A DNA stretch of 64,000 nt from a bacterium (GTDB lineage: Bacteria; Cyanobacteriota; Vampirovibrionia; Gastranaerophilales; UBA9971). The stretch spans positions 45,293-109,292 of the forward strand of contig JBAWVS010000002.1 of the NCBI GenBank assembly GCA_037147175.1, read 5' to 3'. Shown here in pieces: positions 26,642 to 35,480 of this stretch. The translations under genes and the position numbers were made by a program. The stretch's first letter is position 1. Every line of letters begins with the position of its first letter. Under the pieces are notes generated by a model. That model ran no database searches. It saw only the letters and a list, made by a program, of their open reading frames with translations, and had not been told where the DNA came from.

Positions 26642-28198
26642 ATGGAATTAAAAACTTCAAAATTGCAAAAAGCAGGATATAAATGGGTAAAAGTTTCTGA
26701 AATGTTTGATGAAACTCCTCCTGTAACTGCTAGTTGTGAAATTAATAAAAGATTTCCGGGCTACGAAGGGCTTTGGTGCAAGCTGATTATGGCTGTAACA
26801 AGTTATGCCATGACTAAAAATTCTATAGCAGTTATACATGGACCTACTAATTGTGCGTGGGCAGTAAGGAATTTTTGTTCTACAAATTATTCTCTTTATT
26901 ATGGAAATCCCTTTTTACATATGCCTGTTACAAATATAGACCAGAATTCAGTAATTTATGGCGGGAATCAGGAGTTAATAAAAACGCTGTTAGAGGTTGA
27001 TAAGGATTATAAGCCCGAACATATATGTGTTTTTGACACTTGCTCAACCGCACTTATAGCTGATGACATTGAAAGGGCTATACAAACTGCCCGAAAAGAT
27101 TGCCATGCAAAGATTGATTATATTCCATCAGCAGGTTTTACGTCTATTCCTCTTGGCAAATCTATAGAAGAAATAGCAGTAAAATATGCAGATATGATGG
27201 AAGAACCTTCTGAAATATTTAAAAGTACCGTAAATATTCTCGGACAGTACAAAGAGCAACAGGATAGCTCACCTGTAAAATGCACTGGGAAGAGAGACGG
27301 AAGCGGAATGGGCTGCGGAAAAGGACGGGGGAAATATCCTGATGACGCTTCTGAATTATCGAGAATAGTTGAATCAATAGGTTTAAAAATTCACCGAATT
27401 TTAATTTCAGGGAATTATGATTATATAAAAACCGCACCACAGGCAGCCGTTAATGTAATTAGCTGCCCTACTTGGGGCGTGCCGCTTGCTGAAAAAATGA
27501 AAGAAAAGTTTAATACTCCCTATTTAAGACATTGTATTCCCGTAGGGATTGGACCAACTTCAAAATGGATAAGGGATTTGGCAGTTTTTACAGGTAAACA
27601 GTCAGAAGCTGAAGATTTTATAAATAAAGAAATTTTGCCATTGCAGGAAGTATTTGATAAAACGAAAAATCTTGTTAAAGGCAAAGCCGCCCTGATAGAA
27701 TGTGGAAGAAACTCTCAAACAGCTTTTGCAAGACCGATGGCTTTAGCAAGAGCATTGCAGGAATTAGGCATGAATATATATTTATTTGGGCTTCATCCCG
27801 TAGAGTTGAAAGCAAAAGAAGTTGATGTGGATTATTTCTTATGGGATGGCTTTAATCCTATGATTCTTTCTGGCAATTATCCTAATCAACAGCCTTTAGA
27901 TATAACAGAAGTTGCGAAAACACTTGATTTGGAAGAGAATCAATATATTTATTTTACTCAGGATGTTTTCCCAATGGCAAAAGCAGGAACTTTTGATGCG
28001 GAAAATATTCCAAGAGTTGAAACAGGTGTACATTTACGGCGTGTTATAAATGCACCTGCAAGAGGAGTAGGTTTCAGAGGGGCAAAAGCACTTTATGAAA
28101 GCATAATTGAAGCATCAATGTTCTCTTCAGGAAGTAAAAAAGCGACTTTATATGGAAGAGTGCATGGAGAATTTTATGAATTTGGGCGAAAACAATGA
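26642..28198 (+). CDS. Nitrogenase-like component 1, D-type subunit (uncharacterised class)
   Basis: 518 residues of the NifD/NifE/BchN/CfbD superfamily. By-eye alignment places Cys46 (GLWCKL), Cys71 (HGPTNCAW) and Cys134 (VFDTCSTALIADD) on the three P-cluster ligands of NifD, and Cys275 (VISCPTWGVPLAEKM) on the FeMo-cofactor Cys. The cofactor His region (NifD YHGFDG) reads RGVGFRG with Val476, so the His ligand appears absent. An extra Cys/Gly segment, KCTGKRDGSGMGCGKGRGK (213-231), lies before the second Rossmann domain. It is therefore unlikely to be a true nitrogenase. Relatives include uncharacterised group IV/VI nitrogenase-like enzymes, F430 reductase and methylthio-alkane reductase; the substrate is unknown. 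Confidence 0.85.
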   Translation: MELKTSKLQKAGYKWVKVSEMFDETPPVTASCEINKRFPGYEGLWCKLIMAVTSYAMTKNSIAVIHGPTNCAWAVRNFCSTNYSLYYGNPFLHMPVTNIDQNSVIYGGNQELIKTLLEVDKDYKPEHICVFDTCSTALIADDIERAIQTARKDCHAKIDYIPSAGFTSIPLGKSIEEIAVKYADMMEEPSEIFKSTVNILGQYKEQQDSSPVKCTGKRDGSGMGCGKGRGKYPDDASELSRIVESIGLKIHRILISGNYDYIKTAPQAAVNVISCPTWGVPLAEKMKEKFNTPYLRHCIPVGIGPTSKWIRDLAVFTGKQSEAEDFINKEILPLQEVFDKTKNLVKGKAALIECGRNSQTAFARPMALARALQELGMNIYLFGLHPVELKAKEVDVDYFLWDGFNPMILSGNYPNQQPLDITEVAKTLDLEENQYIYFTQDVFPMAKAGTFDAENIPRVETGVHLRRVINAPARGVGFRGAKALYESIIEASMFSSGSKKATLYGRVHGEFYEFGRKQ

Positions 28199-29580
28199 AC
28201 ATAATTAAATCAGATAGACAATATAAGGATTTAATGAAGCCGGGAAGCTTCATAGGTAGTACCTTGACAGCTTCCGGAATAAAAAACGCGCTTATAATAT
28301 TTCATGGAATATCAGGATGCAACATTGAAGCAACGCACTTCCGCTCTGACCAGATACCGGGAGGAAGTTATGTCCCTGTGATTCCAACTGGATTAAATGA
28401 AGCAGACTGTATTCAGGGAGGAAATGAAAAACTTTTATTAACCCTGAGAAATTCCATAAATCAGGCTATTTCAAGAAAAAAACCCCCTGAAGTTGTTTTT
28501 ATTTTGACAAGTGATGCAACTGCTATTGTCGGTGATGATATAAAAGTAGCTGCAAAAGTTGTGGAAGAAGAAACAGGAGTGAAAATAATCGGGTTAGATA
28601 CACCGGGATTTGCAGGAGGATTAGTTCATGGAACAGATATTGCTTTGTCTGCATTGTTGGAGTGCCATTCTGAGAGCATAAGTCGAAATGGTAAATCAAA
28701 CAATAAAAAATCAATAAATCTTATAGCGCCTCATTTGTTGGGTTCTAAAAACTGGACAAACGACACTGATGAAATTATAAGGCTGATACAGGAAACAGAT
28801 ATTCTGGTCAATTTAAATATGACCAGAAACTTTGATTTAAAAGATATTTCCGAATTTGCAAAAGCTGAATTTAACTATATTCTTTCTTCAGAAGAATTGA
28901 CAAATTTTGAAAAAATATGTTCTGATTTAAACTCAAAAATTTTAAAAGAAAATTTACCTTTGCCTATAGGTGTTGCAAATACAGAAGAATGGCTGTTAAA
29001 AATTGCCGAAAAGTTCGGTAATATTGAGAAAGCAAAAGAAGTACTGGTCAAAGACCAGAAATTTGTTCAAAATCAGCTTAGATTAAATTATAATTTCAGT
29101 TGGATGTCGACTTTGATGTACGGAAAGCACTGCGGTATCCTTGCGCATGCAAAATTTGGGGCGTCTCTTGCACGCTGTTTGCTTTGGGATTTTGGGATTA
29201 TTCCCAAAGTTATAGGGCTTGTTGCAGAAACCGACAGAGCTATGGATGAAGCGCTTGAGCTTCTTAAAGCAATTAAAAATCAGGCAAAATTCACTGTTTT
29301 GATTAATCCGTCATATTTTGACTATATAAATCATTTAAAAACAGCTGAAGTGGACTTTGCTATAGGCTCTATACAGGACAAACCGCTGTGCATAGGGCAA
29401 AAAATACCTCATTTGTCGCTGGCAGGGTTTAATTTTTTCAATCAATACAATTTTATTCCATGGCCAAATTTTGGAATAAGAGGGACTTTGGGGCTTTTAA
29501 CAGAGCTCTCAGGTATTATGGAAGAAGCTTTTTACTTAAAAAACATGATTTCTTCAAATAATTATGAATTTAAAAAATAA
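28195..29580 (+). CDS. Nitrogenase-like component 1, K-type subunit (uncharacterised class)
   Basis: 461 residues, overlapping the D-like gene by 4 bases (ATGA), which supports stoichiometric translation. It aligns with NifK/NifN/BchB. Only Cys42 (HGISGCNIEATHFRS) falls on a P-cluster position. The first position appears to be Gly17/Ser18, and the third reads LTSDATAIVGDDIK with Asp107 in place of Cys. One Cys from K plus three from D is the pattern of NifEN-type or BchNB-type [4Fe-4S] clusters; an Asp ligand is known from BchB, though at a different site. Another Cys (Cys72, NEADCIQGGNEK) sits near the conserved Gly-Gly. The end of the gene converges on a thioredoxin gene. Whether it carries a cofactor is unknown. 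Confidence 0.83.
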   Translation: MNIIKSDRQYKDLMKPGSFIGSTLTASGIKNALIIFHGISGCNIEATHFRSDQIPGGSYVPVIPTGLNEADCIQGGNEKLLLTLRNSINQAISRKKPPEVVFILTSDATAIVGDDIKVAAKVVEEETGVKIIGLDTPGFAGGLVHGTDIALSALLECHSESISRNGKSNNKKSINLIAPHLLGSKNWTNDTDEIIRLIQETDILVNLNMTRNFDLKDISEFAKAEFNYILSSEELTNFEKICSDLNSKILKENLPLPIGVANTEEWLLKIAEKFGNIEKAKEVLVKDQKFVQNQLRLNYNFSWMSTLMYGKHCGILAHAKFGASLARCLLWDFGIIPKVIGLVAETDRAMDEALELLKAIKNQAKFTVLINPSYFDYINHLKTAEVDFAIGSIQDKPLCIGQKIPHLSLAGFNFFNQYNFIPWPNFGIRGTLGLLTELSGIMEEAFYLKNMISSNNYEFKK

Positions 29581-29589
29581 ACAAAATTA

Positions 29590-30030
29590 TTATTTTGAAA
29601 ATTTATCAAGTTCTTCTTTTAGTAAATAAATATTCTGGAATTTTGAATTATCGATCTGAATTTTTTTGTTTTTCTTAACAAGAAATAAAGACGGATATGA
29701 TTGTATATTGAAATTTCTTACAATGCGTTCGTTTTTTGGATCTTCGCAGTTGATAAAAACAAAGCTGTATTTTGAGCCGGTTTGTTGTCTTAATTTATCA
29801 AGAATAGGAGCAAATCCCTGACAGAAATGGCACCAGTCTGCATAAAAATTAACGACTATGGGTTTATTAAGCTTTTGAGCTTTTTCCCAGGTTAGTCCTG
29901 TTGTGTAATCAGATGGTGTTAAATTTATTTTGGGAGGAACAGCAGATGCAAATTGGAAATTTGAAAATATTGCCGCGAAAGTTGCAGCTATTATTAAAAT
30001 TGATATTAATTTTTTGTGCAGAATTCTCAT
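29590..30030 (-). CDS. Exported thioredoxin-like protein
   Basis: 146 residues. An N-terminal signal peptide or anchor (about 8-30, ending FASA) is followed by a thioredoxin fold with active site YADWCHFCQGFAP (CxxC = CHFC) and the cis-Pro loop QSYPSLFLVKK. It is expected in the periplasm as a disulfide reductase or isomerase, perhaps in cytochrome or envelope protein maturation; no partner is adjacent. Its ATG overlaps the glgC stop by 4 bases, so it is translationally coupled to glgC although no functional link is evident. Confidence 0.85.
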   Translation of the reverse strand: MRILHKKLISILIIAATFAAIFSNFQFASAVPPKINLTPSDYTTGLTWEKAQKLNKPIVVNFYADWCHFCQGFAPILDKLRQQTGSKYSFVFINCEDPKNERIVRNFNIQSYPSLFLVKKNKKIQIDNSKFQNIYLLKEELDKFSK

Positions 30031-31259
30031 AAAATTGCTCCTTTTGGTACTACAGTAATTCCAGAGTCAGTAACTTCAAAGCCTCTGGCAATATCATCTT
30101 CTCTATTATAACCTATTTCAGCATAAGGAGGAACAAATACTCCTTTATCTATAATAGCCTTGCTTATTTTAGCGTATCTTCCAATGTTAACGTCTTCCAT
30201 TAATATAGATTCTTCAACATGGGCAAAGCTGTTAACCCTTACGCTAAATGAAAGAACGCATCGATTAATCTGACCGCCGCTTATTACACAACCTTCTGAA
30301 ACAAGCGAATTGGTTGCCATACCTATACGTTCTGATTCATTCCAAATAAATTTAGCAGGAGGCAGGTTATGGTTTTCTGTTCTAAGAGGCCAGGCTTGAT
30401 TATATAAGTCAAATTCGGGAAGTGCTTCTAATAAATCCATATTTGCTTGCCAGTAAGCATCTATTGAACCGACATCTTTCCAGTAACCTTTTTCTGTTTC
30501 GGTCATTCCTTGTATATGATTTCGGCTAAAGTCGTATGCATAGATATTAGCCCTCGTGTACATGTTGTTAATTATGTCATGTCCGAAGTCATGACTTGTT
30601 TCAGGATTTTGCGCATTAGTTTCAAGTTCTCTAAGAAGGACGTCTGTATTGAAAATATAATTACCCATTGACGCAAGAACCATATCAGGTCTTCCCGGAA
30701 TTGTCGCAGGATTTTCTTTAGGTTTTTCCTGAAAGCCTATAAGTTTCCAATCTTCATCAATAACCATAACCCCGAAATCTTTTGCCATTTCAACAGGAAC
30801 AGGAATAGCGGAAATTGTAAGGTCTGCATTTTTTTTCCTGTGATATTTCTGCATATGCCGAACATCCATCTTATAGATATGATCTCCGCCAAAGATACAA
30901 ATATATTTTGGCTCGATATCATAAATTATATTCAGGTTTTGATAAATTGCATCAGCTGTTCCCTGATACCATTCGCCACCGGTTCTCATTTGTGCAGGAA
31001 CAAGGTCAATAAATTGTCCGTAAATCGGTGTAGCAGGCCAAGTACGAGAAATATGTTTATTTAAAGAATCAGATTTAAATTGTGTCAGGACTTTTATTTT
31101 GTAAAATCCTGAATTGATAAAGTTATTCATTACAAAGTCGATAATTCGATAGCGTCCGCCAAAAGGCACCGCTGGTTTTGCTCTGTCTTTAGTTAGCGGA
31201 TAAAGTCTTTTGCCTTCTCCACCGGCCATAATCATTACCAAAGTATCATCTGTATGCAT
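30027..31259 (-). CDS. glgC: Glucose-1-phosphate adenylyltransferase
   Basis: 410 residues. It makes ADP-glucose, the glucosyl donor for glycogen synthesis. Seen: N-terminal nucleotide-binding signature MAGGEGKRLYPLTKDRAKPA, PFGGRYRIIDFVMNN, QGTADAIYQN, IFGGDHIYKMD and GFQEKPKENP; the C-terminal left-handed beta-helix has hexapeptide-type repeats (SEGCVISGGQINRCVLS). The tetramer is usually controlled by central-metabolite effectors. It lies directly downstream of lepA (4-base gap), with GAGGA inside the lepA end as ribosome-binding site. Together with treYZ it suggests a glycogen-trehalose economy. Confidence 0.95.
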   Translation of the reverse strand: MHTDDTLVMIMAGGEGKRLYPLTKDRAKPAVPFGGRYRIIDFVMNNFINSGFYKIKVLTQFKSDSLNKHISRTWPATPIYGQFIDLVPAQMRTGGEWYQGTADAIYQNLNIIYDIEPKYICIFGGDHIYKMDVRHMQKYHRKKNADLTISAIPVPVEMAKDFGVMVIDEDWKLIGFQEKPKENPATIPGRPDMVLASMGNYIFNTDVLLRELETNAQNPETSHDFGHDIINNMYTRANIYAYDFSRNHIQGMTETEKGYWKDVGSIDAYWQANMDLLEALPEFDLYNQAWPLRTENHNLPPAKFIWNESERIGMATNSLVSEGCVISGGQINRCVLSFSVRVNSFAHVEESILMEDVNIGRYAKISKAIIDKGVFVPPYAEIGYNREDDIARGFEVTDSGITVVPKGAIL

Positions 31260-31263
31260 GTTT

Positions 31264-33057
31264 TTATTCCTCTAAGCTTAAAACAGCCATAAATGCTTCC
31301 TGCGGAACTTCAACTTTGCCTACTGCTTTCATTCTTTTTTTACCGGCTTTTTGTTTTTCAAGCAGTTTTTTCTTTCTTGTAATATCGCCGCCGTAGCATT
31401 TGTCAAGAACGTTTTTGCGCATCGCTTTTACGTTTGTTCTTGCGATTACTTTTCCGCCAATTGATGCCTGAATTGGGACTTCAAACATTTGCCTCGGAAT
31501 TATTTCTTTGAGCTTGCTTGTAAGTTTTTGTCCGATATAAGACGAATTATCTCTGTGTACAATTGTACTTAAGGCATCAACAATATCACCTGCGAGCAGG
31601 ATATCAAGTTTTATCAGATCAGATCTTTTGTATTCGCTGAATTCATAATCCATGCTTGCATAGCCCTTTGAACGGGATTTCAGTTGGTCATAAAAGTCTG
31701 TAACAAGCTCGTTTAAAGGCATTTCGTATTCAATATCAACTCTTGTGTCATCAATATAGCGCATGTTTTTGAAGATAGCGCGTTTCCCTTGTGCTAAATC
31801 CATTAAAGCGCCAACATAGTCATTAGGTGTGAAGATATTTAACTTAACGTAAGGCTCTTCAATATGATCTAAGTATTGCGGCAACGGTAAATTTGCAGGG
31901 TTGTCAATCTGAATCATTGTCCCGTCAGTTTTATAAATATTATAAATAACGCTGGGCGCAGTAGTTATAAGTGAAAGGTTATATTCTCTTTCAAGACGTT
32001 CCTGTGCAATTTCCATGTGCAAAAGTCCGAGAAATCCGCATCTAAAACCAAATCCAAGAGCAGAAGACGTTTCCGGCTCAAAAGTAATACTTGAATCATT
32101 AAGTCGGAGTTTTTCAAGGGAATCTTTAAGTTCATGGTACTGGTCATTGTCTACGGGATACATTCCGCAAAAAACCATAGGAACTGCCTTTTTATAGCCT
32201 GGAAGAGCTTCTTTTGCAGGATTTTCGACTAATGTAACCGTATCTCCGACAAACTGACAAATTTCTTTTATCGATGCGGCAAGATAACCTACTTCTCCTG
32301 TTTTAAGTTCGTTTGCAGGGCATCTTTGCGGTTTCATATAGCCAAGTTCAATGATTTCAAAGTCTTTTTTGTTCGCCATAAATCTTATTTTATCGCCATT
32401 TTTGATATTTCCGTCCATGACTTTGAAGTAGGCGATTGTTCCTAAGAATGGATCGTAATAACTGTCAAAAACAAGCCCTCTTAGAGGTTTTTTTGATGTA
32501 TCTTTAGGAGCAGGAACGTATTTTACGATTGCTTCAAGTACATCTTCTATTCCAACACCTGATTTTGCACTTACAAGAACAGCATTAGAAGTGTCAATAC
32601 CTAATATCTCTTCTATTTCATGCTTAACCCTTTCAGTATCGGCACTTGGAAGGTCAATTTTATTTATAACAGGAATTATCTCAAGATTTTGTTCTATCGC
32701 AAGATAAACATTCGCCATTGTTTGGGCTTCTACACCTTGAGTTGCATCAACAACAAGAAGAGCTCCTTCGCATGCTGCAAGACTTCTTGAAACTTCATAA
32801 CTGAAATCGACATGCCCGGGTGTGTCTATAAGGTTAAAAATATATTCATTTCCATCTTGAGCTTTGTAATTCATGCGAGCTGCCTGAAGCTTGATGGTAA
32901 TTCCTCTCTCCCTCTCGATATCCATTGTATCAAGAAGCTGTTCCATCATATCTCTTTTTGCAATGGTGCCTGTTTTTTCAAGCAAACGGTCAGCCAGGGT
33001 TGATTTGCCGTGGTCTATATGTGCTATTATGCAGAAATTTCTAATATTTTTTATCAT
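31264..33057 (-). CDS. lepA: Elongation factor 4
   Basis: 597 residues, a ribosomal GTPase that back-translocates or remodels stalled ribosomes. Seen: G1 [16 protein letters not shown], switch I with RERGITIK, G3 [15 protein letters not shown]4 INKIDLP, then domain [19 protein letters not shown], and the LepA-specific C-terminal domain with [20 protein letters not shown]. It is full length, with all domains in order. It heads the lepA-glgC-thioredoxin transcript on the minus strand. Confidence 0.97.
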   Translation of the reverse strand: MIKNIRNFCIIAHIDHGKSTLADRLLEKTGTIAKRDMMEQLLDTMDIERERGITIKLQAARMNYKAQDGNEYIFNLIDTPGHVDFSYEVSRSLAACEGALLVVDATQGVEAQTMANVYLAIEQNLEIIPVINKIDLPSADTERVKHEIEEILGIDTSNAVLVSAKSGVGIEDVLEAIVKYVPAPKDTSKKPLRGLVFDSYYDPFLGTIAYFKVMDGNIKNGDKIRFMANKKDFEIIELGYMKPQRCPANELKTGEVGYLAASIKEICQFVGDTVTLVENPAKEALPGYKKAVPMVFCGMYPVDNDQYHELKDSLEKLRLNDSSITFEPETSSALGFGFRCGFLGLLHMEIAQERLEREYNLSLITTAPSVIYNIYKTDGTMIQIDNPANLPLPQYLDHIEEPYVKLNIFTPNDYVGALMDLAQGKRAIFKNMRYIDDTRVDIEYEMPLNELVTDFYDQLKSRSKGYASMDYEFSEYKRSDLIKLDILLAGDIVDALSTIVHRDNSSYIGQKLTSKLKEIIPRQMFEVPIQASIGGKVIARTNVKAMRKNVLDKCYGGDITRKKKLLEKQKAGKKRMKAVGKVEVPQEAFMAVLSLEE

Positions 33058-33128
33058 AGTCTCTTCTATTTACGAATAATTACTACCTTTCCCTTGTAGT
33101 ATACAAGGAAAGAATAACTTTGACCATA

Positions 33129-33821
33129 TTATTCTGTTTTAAGTGATTTTGAAACTGCATCTAAAGCATGTATTTGCAAAGTATTAAATAAAGGAATTGA
33201 TGCGGATTTAATCAAAAGAGGAATTTCCGTACATCCTAAAATAACACCTTGGGCACCTTGCCCTTTCAGTTTATTTATTATTTGTAAATATTTTTCTTTG
33301 GAAGAGTTTTTTATAATTCCCTGACATAACTCTTCGTATATTATTCGGCTTATTTCTTCTCTATCCTCTTTTTCGGGAATTATAGTTTCAATGTTGTAAT
33401 CTTTTAAAAGTTTTTTGCTGTAGAAGTCTTCTTCCATTGTAAATATAGTGCCAAGAAGCCCAACTTTATTGAAAGTATAATTATTAATTTCTTGAGCAAC
33501 ACTATCAACAATATGAATTATGGGAATGTCAATATTTTTTTGAATTTCCGGAGCAATTTTATGCATTAAATTTGTGCAAATTACAATATAGTCAGCATTG
33601 CATTTTTCAAGATTTTGAGCTGCTTTGGATAATTTTTTTGTTAATTCATCCCAATTATTTTGAAATTGTAAATCTTCTATTTCCTTGAAATTAAAACTTT
33701 CCATAATGATTTTAGCTGAAGATGTTTTACCTAAAATTTCTCTGACTTTTTGATTTATAATTTTATAATACTCAACGGTTGATTCACAGTTCATTCCGCC
33801 AAGTAAGCCTATTTTTTTCAT
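33129..33821 (-). CDS. Aspartate/glutamate racemase family protein
   Basis: 230 residues. PLP-independent amino-acid racemase fold with two catalytic cysteines: IVICTNLMHK in the first half and VILGCTEIPLLI in the second. The N-terminus KKIGLLGGMNCEST is typical of the YgeA/RacD branch, where WEST is more common than CEST; the extra Cys is noted. It could supply D-amino acids for the cell wall or for catabolism; the substrate is not deducible. It follows the methyltransferase gene by 27 bases on the same strand. Confidence 0.83.
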   Translation of the reverse strand: MKKIGLLGGMNCESTVEYYKIINQKVREILGKTSSAKIIMESFNFKEIEDLQFQNNWDELTKKLSKAAQNLEKCNADYIVICTNLMHKIAPEIQKNIDIPIIHIVDSVAQEINNYTFNKVGLLGTIFTMEEDFYSKKLLKDYNIETIIPEKEDREEISRIIYEELCQGIIKNSSKEKYLQIINKLKGQGAQGVILGCTEIPLLIKSASIPLFNTLQIHALDAVSKSLKTE

Positions 33822-33848
33822 CTTTAAGCCTTTTTGTCTTTTATAAAG

Positions 33849-34700
33849 CTATTCTTTGCTAATCATTGCTATAATTGAATCGCATTTGCCTAATTCAGCA
33901 AGTTTTTCTTCGTAAATACTTTGCAGTTTCTCATCATCAAGGAAACCCCATTCGATATGTCCGCCCGGTTTCCCTTTAGCCAGCCAATGAATATGATTTG
34001 CAAACGAGTATCTCTGGTACTGTTTTATATAATCGATTTTATAAGGTGTTTTTTCCAGTAAAGTTTTGAGAGTCTCATTATTAAACAAATATAAATGGCA
34101 GCTCCAGTAAGTAAAGTTAGAAAAGGGATCATTATCATACAGACTTAATAGGGCATCATCGCAGTTTGGAATTTCGATAATGATTTTTCCATGCTCATCC
34201 AACTTGTTATAGAGCGCCTGTAGTATTTCCAAAGGGTTTTTAAGATGTTCCATTACGTGAAACATCGTTATAAAATCAAGACTTTTGTCCGGAATTTCAT
34301 CTATTGATTTATAAAGAGTAAAATTTGAATTTAAAAAGTTAAAATGCTTTTGATTAGGTTCAAGAGCATATAATTGAGAGGAAATATTTTCTTTTTTTAT
34401 CCGAGAAAGAAAACTTCCGCTTCCGCACCCAAAATCCAGTACTCGCTTGTTTATAAGTTTTTTCTGATAAAGATTAATGCGTTTTTGTGTATCAACAGAA
34501 TCTGTTTGAGCAAAATTACAGTTTAAGTTAATTGTTTTTTCCATGCCGTTATTTTCATAAAATTTATCGTCAATATGGCTGGAATCGTCAAGAAAAACAA
34601 GACCGCAAGAGCTGCATTTTCTGATTTTTATATCAAAGTTATCTCTAACTTGCCCTTTTACATATAAATGTTCAGTGTTTCCACACAAATAACATTTCAT
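33849..34700 (-). CDS. SAM-dependent methyltransferase with N-terminal zinc ribbon
   Basis: 283 residues. The N-terminal metal-binding motif CYLCGN...CSSCGLVF is followed by a class I methyltransferase: VLDFGCGSGSFLSRI (SAM-binding glycine motif), LDFITMFHVMEHLKNPLEIL, and GKIIIEIPNCDDALLS. This two-part layout is common in methyltransferases acting on nucleotide sugars or small molecules in surface-polysaccharide and secondary-metabolite loci. No such locus is visible here, so the substrate is unknown. The ATG overlaps the apt stop (TAATG). Confidence 0.83.
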   Translation of the reverse strand: MKCYLCGNTEHLYVKGQVRDNFDIKIRKCSSCGLVFLDDSSHIDDKFYENNGMEKTINLNCNFAQTDSVDTQKRINLYQKKLINKRVLDFGCGSGSFLSRIKKENISSQLYALEPNQKHFNFLNSNFTLYKSIDEIPDKSLDFITMFHVMEHLKNPLEILQALYNKLDEHGKIIIEIPNCDDALLSLYDNDPFSNFTYWSCHLYLFNNETLKTLLEKTPYKIDYIKQYQRYSFANHIHWLAKGKPGGHIEWGFLDDEKLQSIYEEKLAELGKCDSIIAMISKE

Positions 34701-35227
34701 TAATACTGAACCATTGAAACCAATTTAACGTTTTTATTTTCTGTAAGTCTTTCTCTGCCGTTCAGAAAAGTTAATTCTACTGCAAAAGCAATGCCAACAG
34801 GGATTCCACCTATTTTTTCTATAAGATGATAAGAAGCTGCTGCGGTTCCTCCTGTTGCAAGAAGATCGTCTATAAGAAGAACTTTTTTGCCCGGTTCAAT
34901 GGCATCTTTGTGGATTTCTACGCAATCTGTGCCGTACTCAAGTGCATATTCAACCTGTTCAACTTCGGATGGAAGTTTACCGGGTTTTCTTACTATTACA
35001 AGCCCTGCTCCAAGATTGTAAGCAACAGGTCCTCCAAAAATAAACCCTCTTGACTCGATACCGGCAACATAATCTATTCCTGCATCTTTAAATTCTGCTG
35101 TTATAAAGTCAATAATTCTCTTAAAAGCCTCAGGATCTTTAATAGCGGTAGTTATATCCTTAAAAACTATTCCAGGTTTTGGAAAATCAGGTATGTCTCT
35201 GATACAAGCTTTTACTAATTCCGGCAT
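34700..35227 (-). CDS. apt: Adenine phosphoribosyltransferase
   Basis: 175 residues. It salvages adenine to AMP with PRPP. Seen: N-terminal [46 protein letters not shown], and the PRPP-binding loop [16 protein letters not shown]. Full length. It leads a minus-strand run (apt, methyltransferase, racemase) with a one-base stop/start overlap to the next gene. Its Shine-Dalgarno region is AAGGAG just upstream of the ATG. Confidence 0.95.
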   Translation of the reverse strand: MPELVKACIRDIPDFPKPGIVFKDITTAIKDPEAFKRIIDFITAEFKDAGIDYVAGIESRGFIFGGPVAYNLGAGLVIVRKPGKLPSEVEQVEYALEYGTDCVEIHKDAIEPGKKVLLIDDLLATGGTAAASYHLIEKIGGIPVGIAFAVELTFLNGRERLTENKNVKLVSMVQY

Positions 35228-35337
35228 TAATTAATTCTCCTTAAGGTATTATTTTATTCTAAGAATAATATTTTACCTGAAAAACAATTTTTAGGGTTGT
35301 AAAGTTAAATGATTTTTTAAGTTTGTTCTTGTTTTTT

Positions 35338-35480
35338 ATTAATGAAAATTGCTAAATAGTCAAAATCGTCATTGCGAGCATAGCGAAGCAATCTATAAAA
35401 AACAAAATGGATTGCCGCATCGAGTCTAAAGCCTCTCCTCGTGATGACGCATAAACTTAATCAACGATTCGAGTTAATTA
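35338..35480. repeat. Dispersed palindromic repeat, copy 1
   Basis: The core GTCATTGCGAGCATAGCG (from 35368) and CTCCTCGTGATGACGC form an imperfect inverted repeat; inside, AGCAATC and GATTGC also pair. The left flank (ATTGCTAAATAG) and right end (TTCGAGTTAATTA, 35468-35480) recur in copy 3 at 45110-45170. The right end overlaps the stop codon of the oppF-type gene. It is a non-coding MITE- or REP-like element. Confidence 0.75.

Noticed and set aside
25790-29580. Calling the operon nifHDK (nitrogen fixation)
   Set aside because: Two K-subunit P-cluster Cys and the D-subunit cofactor His are missing by eye, and no nifB, nifE or nifN is in the window. Only the H subunit is convincingly NifH-like.
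25790-29580. Dark-operative protochlorophyllide reductase (chlLNB/bchLNB)
   Set aside because: No pigment genes nearby. The D- and K-like sequences lack typical BchN/BchB features, and the Asp in K is at a different position from the BchB cluster Asp.
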